Shown here: piece after piece, positions 39,741-48,847 of the stretch | Layout: each line of letters opens with the position of its first letter | Numbering within the stretch: the stretch's first letter is position 1 | Source of the DNA: Archangium violaceum | Lineage (GTDB): Bacteria > Myxococcota > Myxococcia > Myxococcales > Myxococcaceae | Assembly (NCBI RefSeq): GCF_016859125.1 | Contig: NZ_CP069338.1 | Span: 2,816,501-2,880,500 of the forward strand | Length of the DNA: 64,000 nucleotides | Direction: 5' to 3' | The notes under the pieces: generated by a model | What the model was told of the DNA's origin: nothing | What the model saw: only the letters and a program-made list of their open reading frames with translations | Database searches by the model: none | Position numbers and translations under genes: made by a program

Positions 39741-40877
39741 GTGAGCACCGTTTCCGCCTCGTTCCGCACCCACCTCGCCCGCACCACCGCCGCGTCGTCC
39801 ACTCCGCCCCTGCCCACGGGGACCCTTTCCAAGGGGGCTTCGGGCACCGCGGTGAAGCAACTGCAGACAGCCCTGGTGAAGCTGGGCTTCATGACGCAGG
39901 CCCAGATGAACACCGGCCCGGGCACTTTCGGTCCGCAGACGGAGGCCTCGCTGAAGAAGTACCAGGCCGCGAACAAGCTGGCGGCGGACGGGGTGTACGG
40001 CCCGAAGACGCGCGCCGCGATGCTCAAGGACCTCACCCCGGCGGCCCCCTCCACCGGCAAGCCGGCCCCCTCCGTCACCGCGCCCGCGGCGGGCCTGGAG
40101 CGCGGCGATAGCGGCGCCGCGGTGAAGCAACTGCAGACGGCCCTGGTGAAGCTGGGCTTCATGACGCAGACCCAGATGAACACCGGCCCGGGCGTCTACG
40201 GCCCGCAGACGGAAGCGTCCGTGAAGAAGTTCCAGTCCACGTGGAAGCTGGGCGTGGACGGTGAGTACGGCCCGAAGACGAAGGCCGCGCTGGAGAAGGC
40301 GCTCGCCGGCCAGAAGCCGCCCGCGTCGTCCCCCGCGCCCTCCACCCCCGCGCCCTCCACTCCCTCCACCCCCGCGCCCGGCAAGGTGACGAAGCCGGAC
40401 ATGAAGTGGGTGCCCTCGGCCAACTACGGCTCACGCAACGGCGCGGACATCGACAGCATCATCCTGCACCACACCGCCTCCAACAACGTCTCGTCGGACC
40501 TGGCCACGCTCACCAAGAAGGGCACGGACGTGAGCGCGCACTACCTCATCGGCAAGGACGGCACCATCTACCACCTGGTGGATGACAAGATGGCGGCGTG
40601 GCACGCCGGCAAGTCGTCGCTGCACGGGGACACCAGCCCCAGCGTGAACGCCCGCTCCATCGGCATTGAAATCACCAACGATGGCAGCGGCAAGACGCCC
40701 TTCACCGAGGCCCAGTACCGCGCGCTGGAGAAGCTCGTGCCGTACCTGGCCAAGACGTACAACGTCCCCATGAAGAACATCCTGGGTCACAAGGACGTGG
40801 CCCCGGGCCGCAAGGTGGACCCGGCGGACAACTTCGACTGGGGCCGCGTCCGCCGCGCCACCGACGCCGTCATCTAG
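39741..40877 (+). CDS. N-acetylmuramoyl-L-alanine amidase with two peptidoglycan-binding domains
   Basis: Cell-wall hydrolase of 378 residues. Two PG_binding_1 domains at about residues 30-100 and 120-190 (each with AVKQLQTALVKLGFMTQ and a DGxYGPKT core) are joined to a C-terminal Amidase_2 domain (IDSIILHHTASN with zinc His; HYLIGKDGTIYHLVDD; SIGIEITND; ILGHKDVAPGRKVDPA). The two binding domains come from a DNA-level duplication. GTG 39741 has GGAG at good spacing. No Sec signal is visible at this start, so it is either cytoplasmic or exported by another route. Likely roles: predation, lysis or spore wall. Confidence 0.85.
   Translation: MSTVSASFRTHLARTTAASSTPPLPTGTLSKGASGTAVKQLQTALVKLGFMTQAQMNTGPGTFGPQTEASLKKYQAANKLAADGVYGPKTRAAMLKDLTPAAPSTGKPAPSVTAPAAGLERGDSGAAVKQLQTALVKLGFMTQTQMNTGPGVYGPQTEASVKKFQSTWKLGVDGEYGPKTKAALEKALAGQKPPASSPAPSTPAPSTPSTPAPGKVTKPDMKWVPSANYGSRNGADIDSIILHHTASNNVSSDLATLTKKGTDVSAHYLIGKDGTIYHLVDDKMAAWHAGKSSLHGDTSPSVNARSIGIEITNDGSGKTPFTEAQYRALEKLVPYLAKTYNVPMKNILGHKDVAPGRKVDPADNFDWGRVRRATDAVI
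39849..40230 (+). repeat. 270-base-offset duplication within the amidase gene
   Basis: 39849-39960 and 40119-40230 are nearly identical (about 11 mismatches in 112 bases, counted by eye) and encode equivalent parts of the two peptidoglycan-binding domains. The offset of 270 bases is 90 codons, so the frame is kept. Confidence 0.8.
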
Positions 40878-42243
40878 CGGAGGCCTTGTCGGTGGGAGCC
40901 GGGGCGGGCTCGGACGCGGCCTCGGCTTCCACGGTGACCAGCGGCGCGTTCGCCGAGCGCAGGAGCGCCAGCGCGGGCTGCTCCCGGCGAAGGGCCACGT
41001 AGCCCTTCACCGCCACCTCCAGGCCCACGTCCCGCTTCGCCCGCTCCGACAAGAACCACTTGTGCTCCAGCACCTGGCAGTAGATTTCCGCCTCGTCCGC
41101 CGCGGGTCCGAGCTCCTTGTGCAACCGGTTCACCGTCGGCCGGAAGCGCTCGTCCAGCCAACGGAACGCCGCCACGCTCAAGGGCACGCTCCGGTTCACC
41201 TCGCGCGTCAGCGTGGCCTTCATCTCGCGGATTTCATTGAGCAGGAGCGCCGCCTGCCGCTCCTCGGCCACCACGCCCGTCAGGTTGTGGAGCTGGTGCC
41301 GGTGGTACTCGCGGTCCGTGACGATGGTCCGCATCCGCAGCTGGCTGCCGTCTCCGCTCGCCACCAGGTCCACCTCGCCCACGGAGAAGCCCAGCTCGTT
41401 CAGCGCGCGGATGCGCTCGTGGATGCGGTAGCTCTCGCTCGGAGAGATGGAGATCTCCTTGTGCGTCTCCGTCCACAGGCGCTCGTAGCGCTGGCGGATG
41501 CTCGGGGCCGTCGCGTACACGTCGAGCGTCGAGGGCAGCTCCACCATCGCCGCCAGGTCCGCGAGCCCCCCGGTGACGTTCTCCTCCATGATGAGCAAGT
41601 CCAGCTCGCGCTGGCCGTCGGAGAGCTTCGTGTGCAGCTCCGACGTCTCCGCGTCCACCGCGTACGCCTGGAGCTCGCCCGCGTCGCGGCGGAAGAGGAC
41701 GTTGGACAGCGAGCAGTCACCCCAGAAGAAGCCGCCCAGGTGCAGCCGCACCAGCAGGCTGGCCATCGCGTCCAGCAACCGCTCGCGGTAGCGCTCCAGG
41801 CCCCTGTTCATGAAGAGCACGCGGTAGGGCAGCGACGAGGGCAGGTACTGGGTGAGGAGGATGGCCAGCTCCTCCCCGGACTCCTCCGGAGCCCGCACCC
41901 GCGTGAGCCCCACCGCCGTCACCGCCGGCAGCCGGCGCTCCTCCAGCCCGCGCAGCACGTCGTACTCGCGCTGCCCCACGGACACGGGCAATTCCTTGAG
42001 GGCGTAGATGTCCGAGCCGTAGCTGACGAACACCACCGTGTGCCGGGAGAGACCGCGGGGGACCTCCACCAACCGGGAGCACACCTTCGGGTTCCACTCC
42101 GCCAGCGGCAGGTGCCATGGCAGATCCAGGAAGTCGGGGTGGCCCTGGCGCAGGTGCAGCGCGGTGAGCCCTCGGGATGGCGTCATGTGCGCCAGTCTAT
42201 CGCGAGCACGTCCCCGGAAAGCCCGCTTCTCGGATTCATTCAT
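40870..42243 (-). CDS. DUF4032/lipopolysaccharide-kinase-like protein
   Basis: A 457-residue cytoplasmic protein with a protein-kinase-like (Kdo/WaaP) core: SYGSDIYALKELP supplies the ATP-binding lysine, and LVRLHLGGFFWGDCSLSNVLF resembles a catalytic loop with Asp and Asn. AYAVDAETSELH would be the metal-binding DFG equivalent. A helical C-terminal half (EERQAALLLNEIREMKATLT onward) matches the DUF4032 layout. ATG 42243 has GGAG 8 bases away; ATG 42186 lacks a ribosome site. The substrate is unknown. The end overlaps the amidase stop by 8 bases, convergent. Confidence 0.8.
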   Translation of the reverse strand: MNESEKRAFRGRARDRLAHMTPSRGLTALHLRQGHPDFLDLPWHLPLAEWNPKVCSRLVEVPRGLSRHTVVFVSYGSDIYALKELPVSVGQREYDVLRGLEERRLPAVTAVGLTRVRAPEESGEELAILLTQYLPSSLPYRVLFMNRGLERYRERLLDAMASLLVRLHLGGFFWGDCSLSNVLFRRDAGELQAYAVDAETSELHTKLSDGQRELDLLIMEENVTGGLADLAAMVELPSTLDVYATAPSIRQRYERLWTETHKEISISPSESYRIHERIRALNELGFSVGEVDLVASGDGSQLRMRTIVTDREYHRHQLHNLTGVVAEERQAALLLNEIREMKATLTREVNRSVPLSVAAFRWLDERFRPTVNRLHKELGPAADEAEIYCQVLEHKWFLSERAKRDVGLEVAVKGYVALRREQPALALLRSANAPLVTVEAEAASEPAPAPTDKASAR

Positions 42244-42310
42244 GAAATGGACTCCACCCAACACACGGGAGGCGTGCACTCTCCGGACGTCTCAATAGAA
42301 TCCGCGCCCC

Positions 42311-43072
42311 ATGCAGACCCTTCAAGGATGGACAGCCCTCGTCACGGGGGCCAGCGCGGGAATCGGCGAGGCCTGTGCCCTTGCTCTCTCCCGGGCCGGA
42401 GCGCGGCTCGTGCTGGCGGGGCGCCGGGGAGACCGGCTCGAGGCCCTGGCGGCGAAACTCCAGACGCCCGCGCACCCGCTCGTGCTGGACGTGCGCTCGC
42501 GCCAGGACGTCGAGGCGTCGCTCGCTTCCCTGCCCCCCGGGTTCTCGGACGTGGACGTGCTCGTCAACAACGCCGGCCTGGGCCTCGGCCTCGAGCCCGC
42601 GCACCAGGCGTCGCTCGATGACTGGGAGACGATGATCGACACCAACTGCAAGGGGCTCGTCTACGTGACGCGCGCCCTCCTTCCCGGCATGGTGCGGCGC
42701 AACCGCGGGCACGTGGTGAACCTGGGCTCCGTGGCCGCCACCTACCCCTATCCCGGCGGCAACGTCTACGGCGCCACCAAGGCCTTCGTGCATCAATTCA
42801 CGGAGAACCTGAAGGCCGACCTCGCGGGCACGCGCGTGCGCGTCACCGACATCCAGCCCGGCATGGTGGAGACCGAGTTCTCGGTGGTGCGCTTCAAGGG
42901 CGACGCGGACCGCGCCCACAAGGTCTACGAGGGCATGGAGCCGCTCACGGCGGCGGACATCGCCGACATCGTGCAGTGGTGTGTCACCCGCCCCGCCCAC
43001 GTGAACATCAACGTGGTCGAGGTCATGCCGGCGGACCAGGGCTTCGGCCCCTTCAACGTCAAGCGCCGCTGA
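42311..43072 (+). CDS. Short-chain dehydrogenase/reductase (YdfG-like)
   Basis: NAD(P)-dependent oxidoreductase of 253 residues. The cofactor motif is TGASAGIGEA at about residue 13; NNAGLGLG; the catalytic Ser in LGSVAATYPYPGG; and Tyr/Lys in VYGATKAF. YPYPGGNVYGATK and IQPGMVETEFSVVRFKGD resemble YdfG-type 3-hydroxy acid/serine dehydrogenases. It is 5 bases upstream of the methyltransferase gene, so probably cotranscribed. Confidence 0.9.
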   Translation: MQTLQGWTALVTGASAGIGEACALALSRAGARLVLAGRRGDRLEALAAKLQTPAHPLVLDVRSRQDVEASLASLPPGFSDVDVLVNNAGLGLGLEPAHQASLDDWETMIDTNCKGLVYVTRALLPGMVRRNRGHVVNLGSVAATYPYPGGNVYGATKAFVHQFTENLKADLAGTRVRVTDIQPGMVETEFSVVRFKGDADRAHKVYEGMEPLTAADIADIVQWCVTRPAHVNINVVEVMPADQGFGPFNVKRR

Positions 43073-43077
43073 CGGGC

Positions 43078-43734
43078 ATGGCCTCCGACGAGAGCAAGAG
43101 GACGGTTCACTGCGCGGACGCCCTGGCGTGGCTGGAGGGACAGGGCGTGCTCGCCGGATGCTCGCTCATCACCTCGATGCCCGACGTGTCCGAGTTCCCC
43201 TCGCTCTCCCTCGCCGGGTGGAAGGACTGGTTCATCCGCACCGCCGCGCTCGTCCTCTCGCGCTGCCCGGACGACGGCGTCACGGTCTTCTACCAGACCG
43301 ACATCAAGAAGGACGGGACCTGGGTCGACAAGGGCTACCTGGTCCAGAAGGCCGCCGAGCAGCAGGGACACGCGCTGCTGTGGCACAAGGTCGTCTGCCG
43401 CGCGCCGCCCGGAGGCGTCACCTTCGGGCGGCCGGCGTACTCGCACATGTTGTGCTTCTCGCGAGGCATTCGCGCCGACCTCTCGAAGTCCACCGCCGAC
43501 GTGCTCCCCCAGGCGGGCGAGGTGACCTGGACGCGAGGCATGGGCGTCGAGGCCTGTCTCGTCGCCTGCCGCTACGTGCTGGAGAACACCCCCACGCGCA
43601 CCATCGTGGATCCCTTCTGCGGCCATGGCACCGTGCTCGCCGTCGCCAATGAGCTCGGGCTCGAGGCCGTGGGCGTCGAGCTGAGCCCCAAGCGGGCCAG
43701 GAAGGCGAGGAGCCTGCGCATGCCGATCAAATGA
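43078..43734 (+). CDS. SAM-dependent methyltransferase, DNA-methylase-like order
   Basis: A 218-residue protein. The SAM site DPFCGHGTVLAVANELGLEAVGVELSPKR is at the C-terminus, and a SMPD-containing segment (LITSMPDVSEF) is near the N-terminus at the place of the TSPPY motif of beta-class N4/N6 methyltransferases. The order is that of beta-class enzymes, but the NPPY-type motif is changed to SMPD and no DNA-recognition domain is evident. RNA or small-molecule methylation is therefore as likely as DNA. ATG 43078. Confidence 0.75.
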   Translation: MASDESKRTVHCADALAWLEGQGVLAGCSLITSMPDVSEFPSLSLAGWKDWFIRTAALVLSRCPDDGVTVFYQTDIKKDGTWVDKGYLVQKAAEQQGHALLWHKVVCRAPPGGVTFGRPAYSHMLCFSRGIRADLSKSTADVLPQAGEVTWTRGMGVEACLVACRYVLENTPTRTIVDPFCGHGTVLAVANELGLEAVGVELSPKRARKARSLRMPIK

Positions 43735-44596
43735 GCGCGCCCGCGCCCTCCAGCATCGGCCGCGCCTCCATCCCGAGGAAGTCATACAGCGCCGTCATCA
43801 CCGCGTGCGGCTGATCCCACATTACGTAATGCCTCGCGTGCGCCACCCGCACCAGCTTCGCGCCTGGAATCTCCCACGCCAGCCGCTCGCCCCATTTCAC
43901 CGGCTGGAAGGTGTCGTCCACGCCCCACACCAGCCGCGTGGGCACCGCCACGTGCGCCAGCTTCGCCACCAATTCCTGCGTCTGGTTCGTGTCCAGCGCC
44001 GCCGCGTTGCGCACCAGCGACGTCTTGCCCACCTCCGTCGCGTACGGCTCCAGCAGTCCCTCCAGCACTCCGTCCGGCGGCGCCGTCGCGAAGCCCGTCC
44101 GCTTCAGCGCCATCCTCAACGCCCGGTACACCACCCGCGCCGACAGCCTCCGCGCCACGCGAGGGTGTCCCAATTGCACCATCATCTCGATGGGCCACGA
44201 GTCGAAGCAGATGCTGTTCATCAGGCATAGCCTCGACACCCGCTGGGGAAACCGGACCGCCAGGTGCTGCGCCACGCCGCCGCCGATGTCGTGCCCCACC
44301 ACCACCGCGTTCTTCACCCCCAGCCGGTCCATCCACGCGTCCACCGCCTCCGCCTGCCGTGTAATGGAGCGTTCGAAGCCCTCCCTCCTGTCCGAATATC
44401 CATACCCGAGCAGATCCGGAATCAGCACCCGGTGCGTCAGGGAGAGCGCCGGTAGCAGCCCACTCCACAGGAAACCCCAGGTGGGAATCCCATGAAGGAG
44501 CACCAGCGGCTCGCCGCGCCCCTCGTCCACGTAGCTGATGAAGCGGTGGCCCAGTTCCACCACCCGCTGCATCGACTGATAGTCGCGCCAATTCAT
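43727..44596 (-). CDS. Alpha/beta hydrolase with Asp nucleophile (haloalkane dehalogenase/epoxide hydrolase-like)
   Basis: A 289-residue alpha/beta-fold hydrolase. The oxyanion segment is HGIPTWGFLWSG and the nucleophile elbow is VVGHDIGGG, with Asp as nucleophile, as in haloalkane dehalogenases and epoxide hydrolases. The acid is probably in VWGVDDTF and the catalytic His in HARHYVMWDQP. It is coupled (ATGA overlap) to a DehI-family gene, which favours a dehalogenation pathway. I cannot tell haloalkane dehalogenase from epoxide hydrolase by sequence alone. Confidence 0.8.
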   Translation of the reverse strand: MNWRDYQSMQRVVELGHRFISYVDEGRGEPLVLLHGIPTWGFLWSGLLPALSLTHRVLIPDLLGYGYSDRREGFERSITRQAEAVDAWMDRLGVKNAVVVGHDIGGGVAQHLAVRFPQRVSRLCLMNSICFDSWPIEMMVQLGHPRVARRLSARVVYRALRMALKRTGFATAPPDGVLEGLLEPYATEVGKTSLVRNAAALDTNQTQELVAKLAHVAVPTRLVWGVDDTFQPVKWGERLAWEIPGAKLVRVAHARHYVMWDQPHAVMTALYDFLGMEARPMLEGAGALI

Positions 44597-45495
44597 CGCA
44601 GCTCCTCCGCCGCCACGAAGTCCGATACCAGGCGGGCCTCCGCCGGGAAGGGCTGCCGCCGCTCCAGGTCGCCCACGTCGCTCACCAGCGTCGCCATCCC
44701 GAGCACCAACACGGGCAACCGCCACTCGCATTGATCCGTCACCCGCAGGATGACCTCCGCGTCCTCGCGCAGCATGACGAGGCGCTCCCTCGACAGCGCC
44801 ACCTCGTACGGCAGCTCCCGCGCGAGCCGCCGGGACGTGGCCAACAGCGCGTCACAGGCACGAGCCCATGACTCCCCCCTCATCCGAGGCCGCAGCCGCT
44901 CCCACACCGCGTCCAGGTAGTCCGGCCACAACGCAAGCCCCCGGAATTCTCCCGGCACCGCGGGCGGGCCCACCGTCTCGAGGATGTCCGTGAAGAGCCT
45001 CCGCAGCCGCGCGTCGTCCGGCCACTCCGGCACCCACTCCATCGCCATCATCCGCGCCGGAGGCCCCCGCTCTATCCGCTCCGCGCTCCCCAGGGGCTGC
45101 AACGCCCCCACGCGCTCGTCCTGCAGCGCCAGCTTCACCGCCGAGGTGAACACCAGCATCTTCGGATTGAGGTAGTGGTACAGCGCCAGCGCGCCTCGCA
45201 GCTGGTAGCGCTGACTCTCCCCCAGGCGCACCGCGTCCCACGCCCCCAGTCGCCCGAGGCGATTCACCGCCTCCACCGCCTGCGCCCGCACCTCGTCCGC
45301 GGCCAACTCGAAGGCCCGCGTCTCCGTGTTCGGCCCCATCGCCTCCCACATCCCCACCAGGAAGCGCTCGAAGCCCGCCCACGTGCGCACCGTCACGTCC
45401 AGCCCCGTCACCCGCAGGGACTGCCTCATCTCGTAGAGCACCCGCTCCACGTCTCCGTGCGCATCGCGCTCGCTCACCTGCTTGGGTCCGGCCAT
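44593..45495 (-). CDS. DehI-family 2-haloacid dehalogenase-like protein
   Basis: A 300-residue all-helical protein resembling DehI (DL-2-haloacid dehalogenase), which hydrolyses both stereoisomers by an Asp-activated water. Family-like segments are VLYEMRQSLRV, AMGPNTETRAFELAADEVR, the central LALWPDYLDAVWERLRP and the repeat-like N- and C-terminal halves. The Asp in WPDYL would be the catalytic one. It overlaps the alpha/beta hydrolase gene by 4 bases. ATG 45495 (MAGPKQVSER). Confidence 0.75.
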   Translation of the reverse strand: MAGPKQVSERDAHGDVERVLYEMRQSLRVTGLDVTVRTWAGFERFLVGMWEAMGPNTETRAFELAADEVRAQAVEAVNRLGRLGAWDAVRLGESQRYQLRGALALYHYLNPKMLVFTSAVKLALQDERVGALQPLGSAERIERGPPARMMAMEWVPEWPDDARLRRLFTDILETVGPPAVPGEFRGLALWPDYLDAVWERLRPRMRGESWARACDALLATSRRLARELPYEVALSRERLVMLREDAEVILRVTDQCEWRLPVLVLGMATLVSDVGDLERRQPFPAEARLVSDFVAAEELR

Positions 45496-45788
45496 GGACG
45501 CACCTCCTCCGGTCGGAAGATGGGCCGTGCATCCATGGGTGAACAGAGGAGCCCGCCAGGCAGCCAGCCCCACTTCAGGGTCGGGAAGCGCTCAGACGCT
45601 CCCTCCCCCAGGGCAACGGGGCAATCCTTCATCACTTCCTGATCGCATGACAATGAATCTTCCAATCCAATACGCTGGCGCCGTTTGCCAGAATAAGCTC
45701 CAGCATTTCCACCCGAGCGTGGCGCCGAGCCCGCTTTACCTTGCCTCTCCCCATGCCTGGTTGGATTCAAATGGGAGAAAGTGCAGGA
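45496..45788. other. Divergent intergenic region, DehI-like / multicopper oxidase
   Basis: 293 bases between divergent starts. CTGGC-N7-GCCAG is a 5-base inverted repeat near 45683. An in-frame ATG at 45741 could lengthen the oxidase by 16 codons. No gene is supported. Confidence 0.4.
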
Positions 45789-47450
45789 ATGAAGTTGGCC
45801 CCCAAGAGCAAGCGGACCGAAGTCGAGCGAGGGCGGCACACCCGCTCCATGCGTCATCCCGTACAGCGGTGGCTATTGACTCTCGAGAGTCGTGGCATGC
45901 TGCTATTGATCATCGGATTGATGGGAGGCACGGCGGCGGGTGCCAGACCCAGACCACAACCCTGGCCATGGCCAATTCAGAACATCTACGAGGAGCTGGT
46001 GGTCCAGTACGCCACCAACCGCATCTGCCGGGTCAAGGAGCAGGGCAAGTGCAAGGAATGGGACACGGTGAAGCTGCGCTCCTACAACGGCGGGCTCGTC
46101 GGTCCGATCATCGAGGCGCGACCCGGGGACACCTTGCATATCCACTTGAAGAACCAGCTCCCGCCGGAGCCGCGGCCCCCCACGCCCGATCCCAACGTCC
46201 CGCACGGCTTCAACGTCACCAACCTCCACACCCATGGCCTGCACGTGTCTCCGGAGGGCAACTCGGACAACGTGCTGCTGGCATTCGGCCCCCAGGAGGA
46301 GTTCGAGTATGAGATCAAGATTCCCACCGACCACCCCGCCGGGACCTACTGGTACCACGCCCACAAGCACGGCTCGGTGGCCCTCCAGGTCTCCAGCGGC
46401 ATGGTCGGCGCGTTGATCATCCGCGGCAACATCGACGAGCTCCCCGTCATCAAGGCCGCCCAGGAGCGGATCTTCGTCTTCGAGCAGATCCCCTATGCCC
46501 TGGTCGATGACCCCTACGTCCCCGGAACGCAGGCCAACATGATCGAGAGCTACCAGGTGTTCACCCCGAACAACTGGGAGCTGTCCGGCCGGCGGACCCT
46601 CATCAATGGGGAGTTCGTGCCCACCTTCAAGATGAAGCCCGGAGAGGTGCAACGCTGGAGGTTCATCCATGCGGGCACCATGGAGTCGCTCCGGCTCAAG
46701 CTCCTGCGAGAGAGCGACTCGCGGACCGTGATGATGCAGCATCAGATCGCTCACGATGGCATCACCAGCGGCCGGATCGACACGGTCACGGAGACGGAGA
46801 TGTACCCCGGCTACCGGGTGGACGTGATGGTGAAGGCCGAGCAGAGGCCGGACACCTACCTGCTGATCGACGAGGCGAGCCCTCCCGAGCGCTCGCTCAA
46901 TGGCGTGGCGGAGACGCGCAAGATCCTGGCTCGCGTCGTGGTGGAGGGCCCGAGCGTCCAGATGTCGCTGCCCGATGAGCGGGCACTCGCCACGCTGGTG
47001 CCCCTCGAACCCATCACGAACGAGGAGCTCACCGGCACCCAGGAGGTGAAGTTCGACATGGACCTCAGCGTCACCCCCCCCAGGTTCCTGATCAATGGCA
47101 AACCGTTCGACCCGAATGCCCCTCCCCGCCGGCTCGTGCTGGGGAACGTGGAGGAGTGGTTCATCTCCTCCTCGAGCCACCAGGGCCATCCCTTCCACAT
47201 CCACGTCAATCCCTTCCAGGTGATGAAGAGCAATGGGAAGCACGTCTGGAAGGACACCCTCTTCGTGGGAGCGAACCAGTCCGCCCGGGTGCGCACCCGC
47301 TACGAGCGCTACATCGGAAGGTTCGTGATGCACTGCCACATCCTGGACCATGAGGACATGGGCATGATGGAGCTGCAGGAGATCGTCCCGCCGGACTCGA
47401 CGGGCGGCGACGGTGGCGGCGGCGGCGGCGGCGGACACCACGGGCACTGA
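45789..47450 (+). CDS. Multicopper oxidase
   Basis: Exported laccase/CueO-like oxidase of 553 residues. The four copper-binding motifs are present: LHTHGLHV, YWYHAHKHGS, HPFHIHVNPF and MHCHILDHEDMGMM (type 1 Cys and axial Met). A hydrophobic helix at residues ~37-51 (MLLLIIGLMGGTAAG) fits a signal peptide. The C-terminus is a Gly run ending HHGH, which could bind Cu2+. ATG 45789 is chosen; an in-frame ATG at 45741 cannot be excluded. It is monocistronic, with a terminator downstream. Confidence 0.93.
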   Translation: MKLAPKSKRTEVERGRHTRSMRHPVQRWLLTLESRGMLLLIIGLMGGTAAGARPRPQPWPWPIQNIYEELVVQYATNRICRVKEQGKCKEWDTVKLRSYNGGLVGPIIEARPGDTLHIHLKNQLPPEPRPPTPDPNVPHGFNVTNLHTHGLHVSPEGNSDNVLLAFGPQEEFEYEIKIPTDHPAGTYWYHAHKHGSVALQVSSGMVGALIIRGNIDELPVIKAAQERIFVFEQIPYALVDDPYVPGTQANMIESYQVFTPNNWELSGRRTLINGEFVPTFKMKPGEVQRWRFIHAGTMESLRLKLLRESDSRTVMMQHQIAHDGITSGRIDTVTETEMYPGYRVDVMVKAEQRPDTYLLIDEASPPERSLNGVAETRKILARVVVEGPSVQMSLPDERALATLVPLEPITNEELTGTQEVKFDMDLSVTPPRFLINGKPFDPNAPPRRLVLGNVEEWFISSSSHQGHPFHIHVNPFQVMKSNGKHVWKDTLFVGANQSARVRTRYERYIGRFVMHCHILDHEDMGMMELQEIVPPDSTGGDGGGGGGGGHHGH

Positions 47451-47456
47451 GCACGG

Positions 47457-47500
47457 CACCGCGGGCTGCCCGGCAGGGAGGGGCCGGACAGCCCGCGGTG
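47457..47500. terminator. Bidirectional terminator, oxidase / aromatic cluster
   Basis: CACCGCGGGCTG (47457-47468) pairs perfectly with CAGCCCGCGGTG (47489-47500), with further pairing CCCGGC/GCCGG inside. It lies between the plus-strand oxidase stop and the minus-strand aspartokinase stop, so it can end both transcripts. Confidence 0.75.
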
Positions 47501-47521
47501 AGGACTCCACGCGTCCGCCGC

Positions 47522-48847
47522 TCAGGCCGGAGCGCTGGAGACCAGGGGCTCGGTCTCGACGGGCGCCTCGCCAGCGAGCTCGAAGAGCTCATGCAGGAGG
47601 CGGACGGCGTTGTCCGCGGCCGCCGCCTCCACCAGGCAGCTCACCCGCAGCTCGTTCACCACCAGGCCCGACACGGAGATGCCGTGCTGATTCAGGCAGC
47701 GGCACAGGCGCGCGGCGATCCCCGGATCCGAGCGGAGGCCAATGCCCACCAGCGAGACCTTGGCCAGGCCGTCCGACACCCGCAGCTCACGGGCTCCCAG
47801 CCGGGTCGTGAACTGCTCCAGGGACTGCAGAGAGCGGCGTAGGTCCGCCTCCGGGAGGGTGAAGTTGATGTTCGCCAGGGTGTTCTCCGGCGAGCAGCGG
47901 GCATGGCAGAGCATGTCCACGCTCACGTTCAGCTCGGCCAGCAGGTCCGTCAGCTCCGCCACCTGCTCCGGGCGGCACTCCACCCCGAGCACCTCCACCC
48001 GCGCCTGCCCCCGCTCGCAGGCCAGGCCCGTCAGCCTCCTGGCCTCCAGCACCTGCTCCCGCGGAAGGATCCGCGTCCCCTCCTCCTCCGAAAACGAGCT
48101 GCGTACGTGCACGGGAACCTCGTATTTCATCGCGATCTCCACACTGCGCACCTGGAGGACCTTCGCTCCCAGGGAAGCCAACTCGAGCATCTCTTCGTAG
48201 GCAACCGCCCCCAGCTTGCGGCCCGAGGGGCAGATACGGGGGTCCGCCGTGTAGACCCCGTCCACGTCCGTGTAGATTTCACAGACGTCCGCCCTCAGCG
48301 CCGCCGCCACCGCCACCGCCGTGGTGTCCGAACCGCCTCGTCCCAGGGTGGTGATGTTGTTCTCCGCATCCACCCCCTGGAAGCCAGCGACCACGGCGAT
48401 CTGCCCTCGAGCGAGGGCCCGGCGGATGGGGCCCTGCTCCACCCACTGGATGCGGGCCCGGGTGAAGGCCTTGTCGGTGAGCACCGGGAGCTGGTGTCCC
48501 AGCAGGGAGAAGGCCTGTCCTCCCTCCGCCTGGATGGCCAGGGCGGTCAACGCCACCGACACCTGCTCCCCCGTCGCGGCGATCACATCCAGCTCCCGCG
48601 AGTCCGGCAGGGGGAGGAGCTGGTGCGCCAGCTTCAACAGGCGATCCGTCTCGCCCGCCATGGCGCTCACCACCACCACCACGTCGTTGCCGGCCCGCTG
48701 GCACTCCAGGGCGATGCGGGCGATGCGCCGGATGCGATCGATGCCCGCCACGGAGGTCCCCCCGAACTTCTTGACGATCAGGGGCCGCCGCTGACCCGGG
48801 GACGCCACGCCACCTCCCGGTGGCGCCCCAATCACGGTGGGCTTCAT
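47522..48847 (-). CDS. Aspartate kinase of the aromatic-compound cluster
   Basis: Phosphorylates aspartate, the first step to aspartate semialdehyde; 441 residues. Motifs: [11 protein letters not shown] at about residue 33, [33 protein letters not shown] and [16 protein letters not shown]-terminal ACT domains span residues ~270-420 ([28 protein letters not shown]). Its place at the 3' end of the operon, coupled to the aldolase (ATGA), suggests a dedicated enzyme for the cluster rather than housekeeping LysC. Whether it is feedback-inhibited cannot be seen. Confidence 0.92.
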   Translation of the reverse strand: MKPTVIGAPPGGGVASPGQRRPLIVKKFGGTSVAGIDRIRRIARIALECQRAGNDVVVVVSAMAGETDRLLKLAHQLLPLPDSRELDVIAATGEQVSVALTALAIQAEGGQAFSLLGHQLPVLTDKAFTRARIQWVEQGPIRRALARGQIAVVAGFQGVDAENNITTLGRGGSDTTAVAVAAALRADVCEIYTDVDGVYTADPRICPSGRKLGAVAYEEMLELASLGAKVLQVRSVEIAMKYEVPVHVRSSFSEEEGTRILPREQVLEARRLTGLACERGQARVEVLGVECRPEQVAELTDLLAELNVSVDMLCHARCSPENTLANINFTLPEADLRRSLQSLEQFTTRLGARELRVSDGLAKVSLVGIGLRSDPGIAARLCRCLNQHGISVSGLVVNELRVSCLVEAAAADNAVRLLHELFELAGEAPVETEPLVSSAPA

